The position numbers were made by a program, and so were the translations under genes. Positions 5,881 to 6,085 of a stretch of DNA of 6,085 nucleotides are shown in pieces. Under the pieces are notes generated by a model, which was given only the letters and a program-made list of their open reading frames with translations, was not told where the DNA came from and made no database searches. Origin of the DNA: Verrucomicrobia subdivision 6 bacterium BACL9 MAG-120507-bin52 (GTDB taxonomy: Bacteria > Verrucomicrobiota > Verrucomicrobiia > Methylacidiphilales > Verrucolacustridaceae); the NCBI GenBank assembly GCA_001438005.1, contig LIBO01000065.1, positions 1 through 6,085 of the forward strand, written 5' to 3'. Each line of letters begins with the position of its first letter. Position 1 is the stretch's first letter.

Positions 5881-6085
5881 CCACGTCACCTTTCGAGCGA
5901 TCGCGTCGACTACGAATGCGAACTCGCCGTCGTCATCGGACGTGATTGTAAAAACGTTTCCGCCTCGAAAGCGTTCGACTATGTCGCAGGCTACACCTGT
6001 GCGAACGACGTCAGTGTCCGTGACTGGCAGAAAAACGCCGGCGGAGGTCAATGGTGTCGCGGAAAGACCTTCGACACTTTCTGCC
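5710..6085 (+). CDS. Chimeric open frame: isomerase relic fused to fumarylacetoacetate hydrolase (FAH) family core; 3' end outside window
   Basis: After the TAG at 5707 the frame stays open to the window edge. From about 5881 it is unmistakably the FAH-family catalytic core: PRHLSSDRVDYECELAVVIG, then FDYVAGYTCANDVSVRDWQ, then GGGQWCRGKTFDTF. The metal ligands E-x-E (codons 5914 and 5920) and the Asp of CAND (6007) are present, as is the conserved Lys of RGKTFD (6064). FAH enzymes cleave C-C bonds or decarboxylate acylpyruvate-type compounds in aromatic or sugar-acid breakdown. The segment that normally precedes this core, with the NYxDHA and GPGDPI motifs, is replaced by isomerase sequence. 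Possible starts are TTG 5737, GTG 5758 or ATG 5848; the last has GGAGG 11 bases upstream at 5832-5836. It is probably a non-functional deletion fusion, though an assembly join is possible. Confidence 0.75.

Noticed and set aside
1..6085. CRISPR array, insertion sequence, or phage or plasmid genes
   Set aside because: No spaced repeats, transposase or integrase motifs, or terminal inverted repeats were found on either strand.

Overview
The window looks like ordinary chromosomal DNA from a moderately GC-rich bacterium, with densely packed genes, overlapping start and stop codons, and a tRNA without an encoded CCA. The gene content suggests Verrucomicrobiota or another PVC-group lineage: an arabinose/fucose isomerase-type relic, a fumarylacetoacetase-family gene and a solute:sodium symporter. 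That is an impression from family resemblance and is not proven here.

Layout. (1) Positions 3-260 (+) are the C-terminal part of a dihydroneopterin aldolase (FolB-type folate enzyme). (2) tRNA-Val(GAC) follows at 317-388 (+). (3) A LysR-family regulator lies at 534-1409 (-). (4) A ~100-base divergent promoter region with a candidate LysR box (1441-1455) separates it from a rightward cassette. (5) The cassette has four genes: a GNAT acetyltransferase (1513-1956), an alanine/ornithine-racemase-family PLP enzyme (1953-3113), a class I SAM methyltransferase (3110-4162) and a solute:sodium symporter (4159-5496). Each junction is a 4-base ATGA or GTGA overlap. (6) After ~170 unassigned bases, positions 5671-6085 hold a degraded 5' part of a sugar isomerase gene. 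It is joined in frame to the catalytic core of a fumarylacetoacetate hydrolase-family gene that runs off the window.

How the genes may work together. The three overlaps make the four-gene block almost certainly one transcript with coupled translation. The divergent LysR gene is its most likely regulator. Putting a transporter with an amino-acid racemase, an acetyltransferase and a small-molecule-type methyltransferase in one unit suggests uptake and stereochemical or N-modification of an amino acid or related amine. The substrate cannot be read from the sequence. This cassette and the isomerase-FAH chimera are the two items most worth following up.
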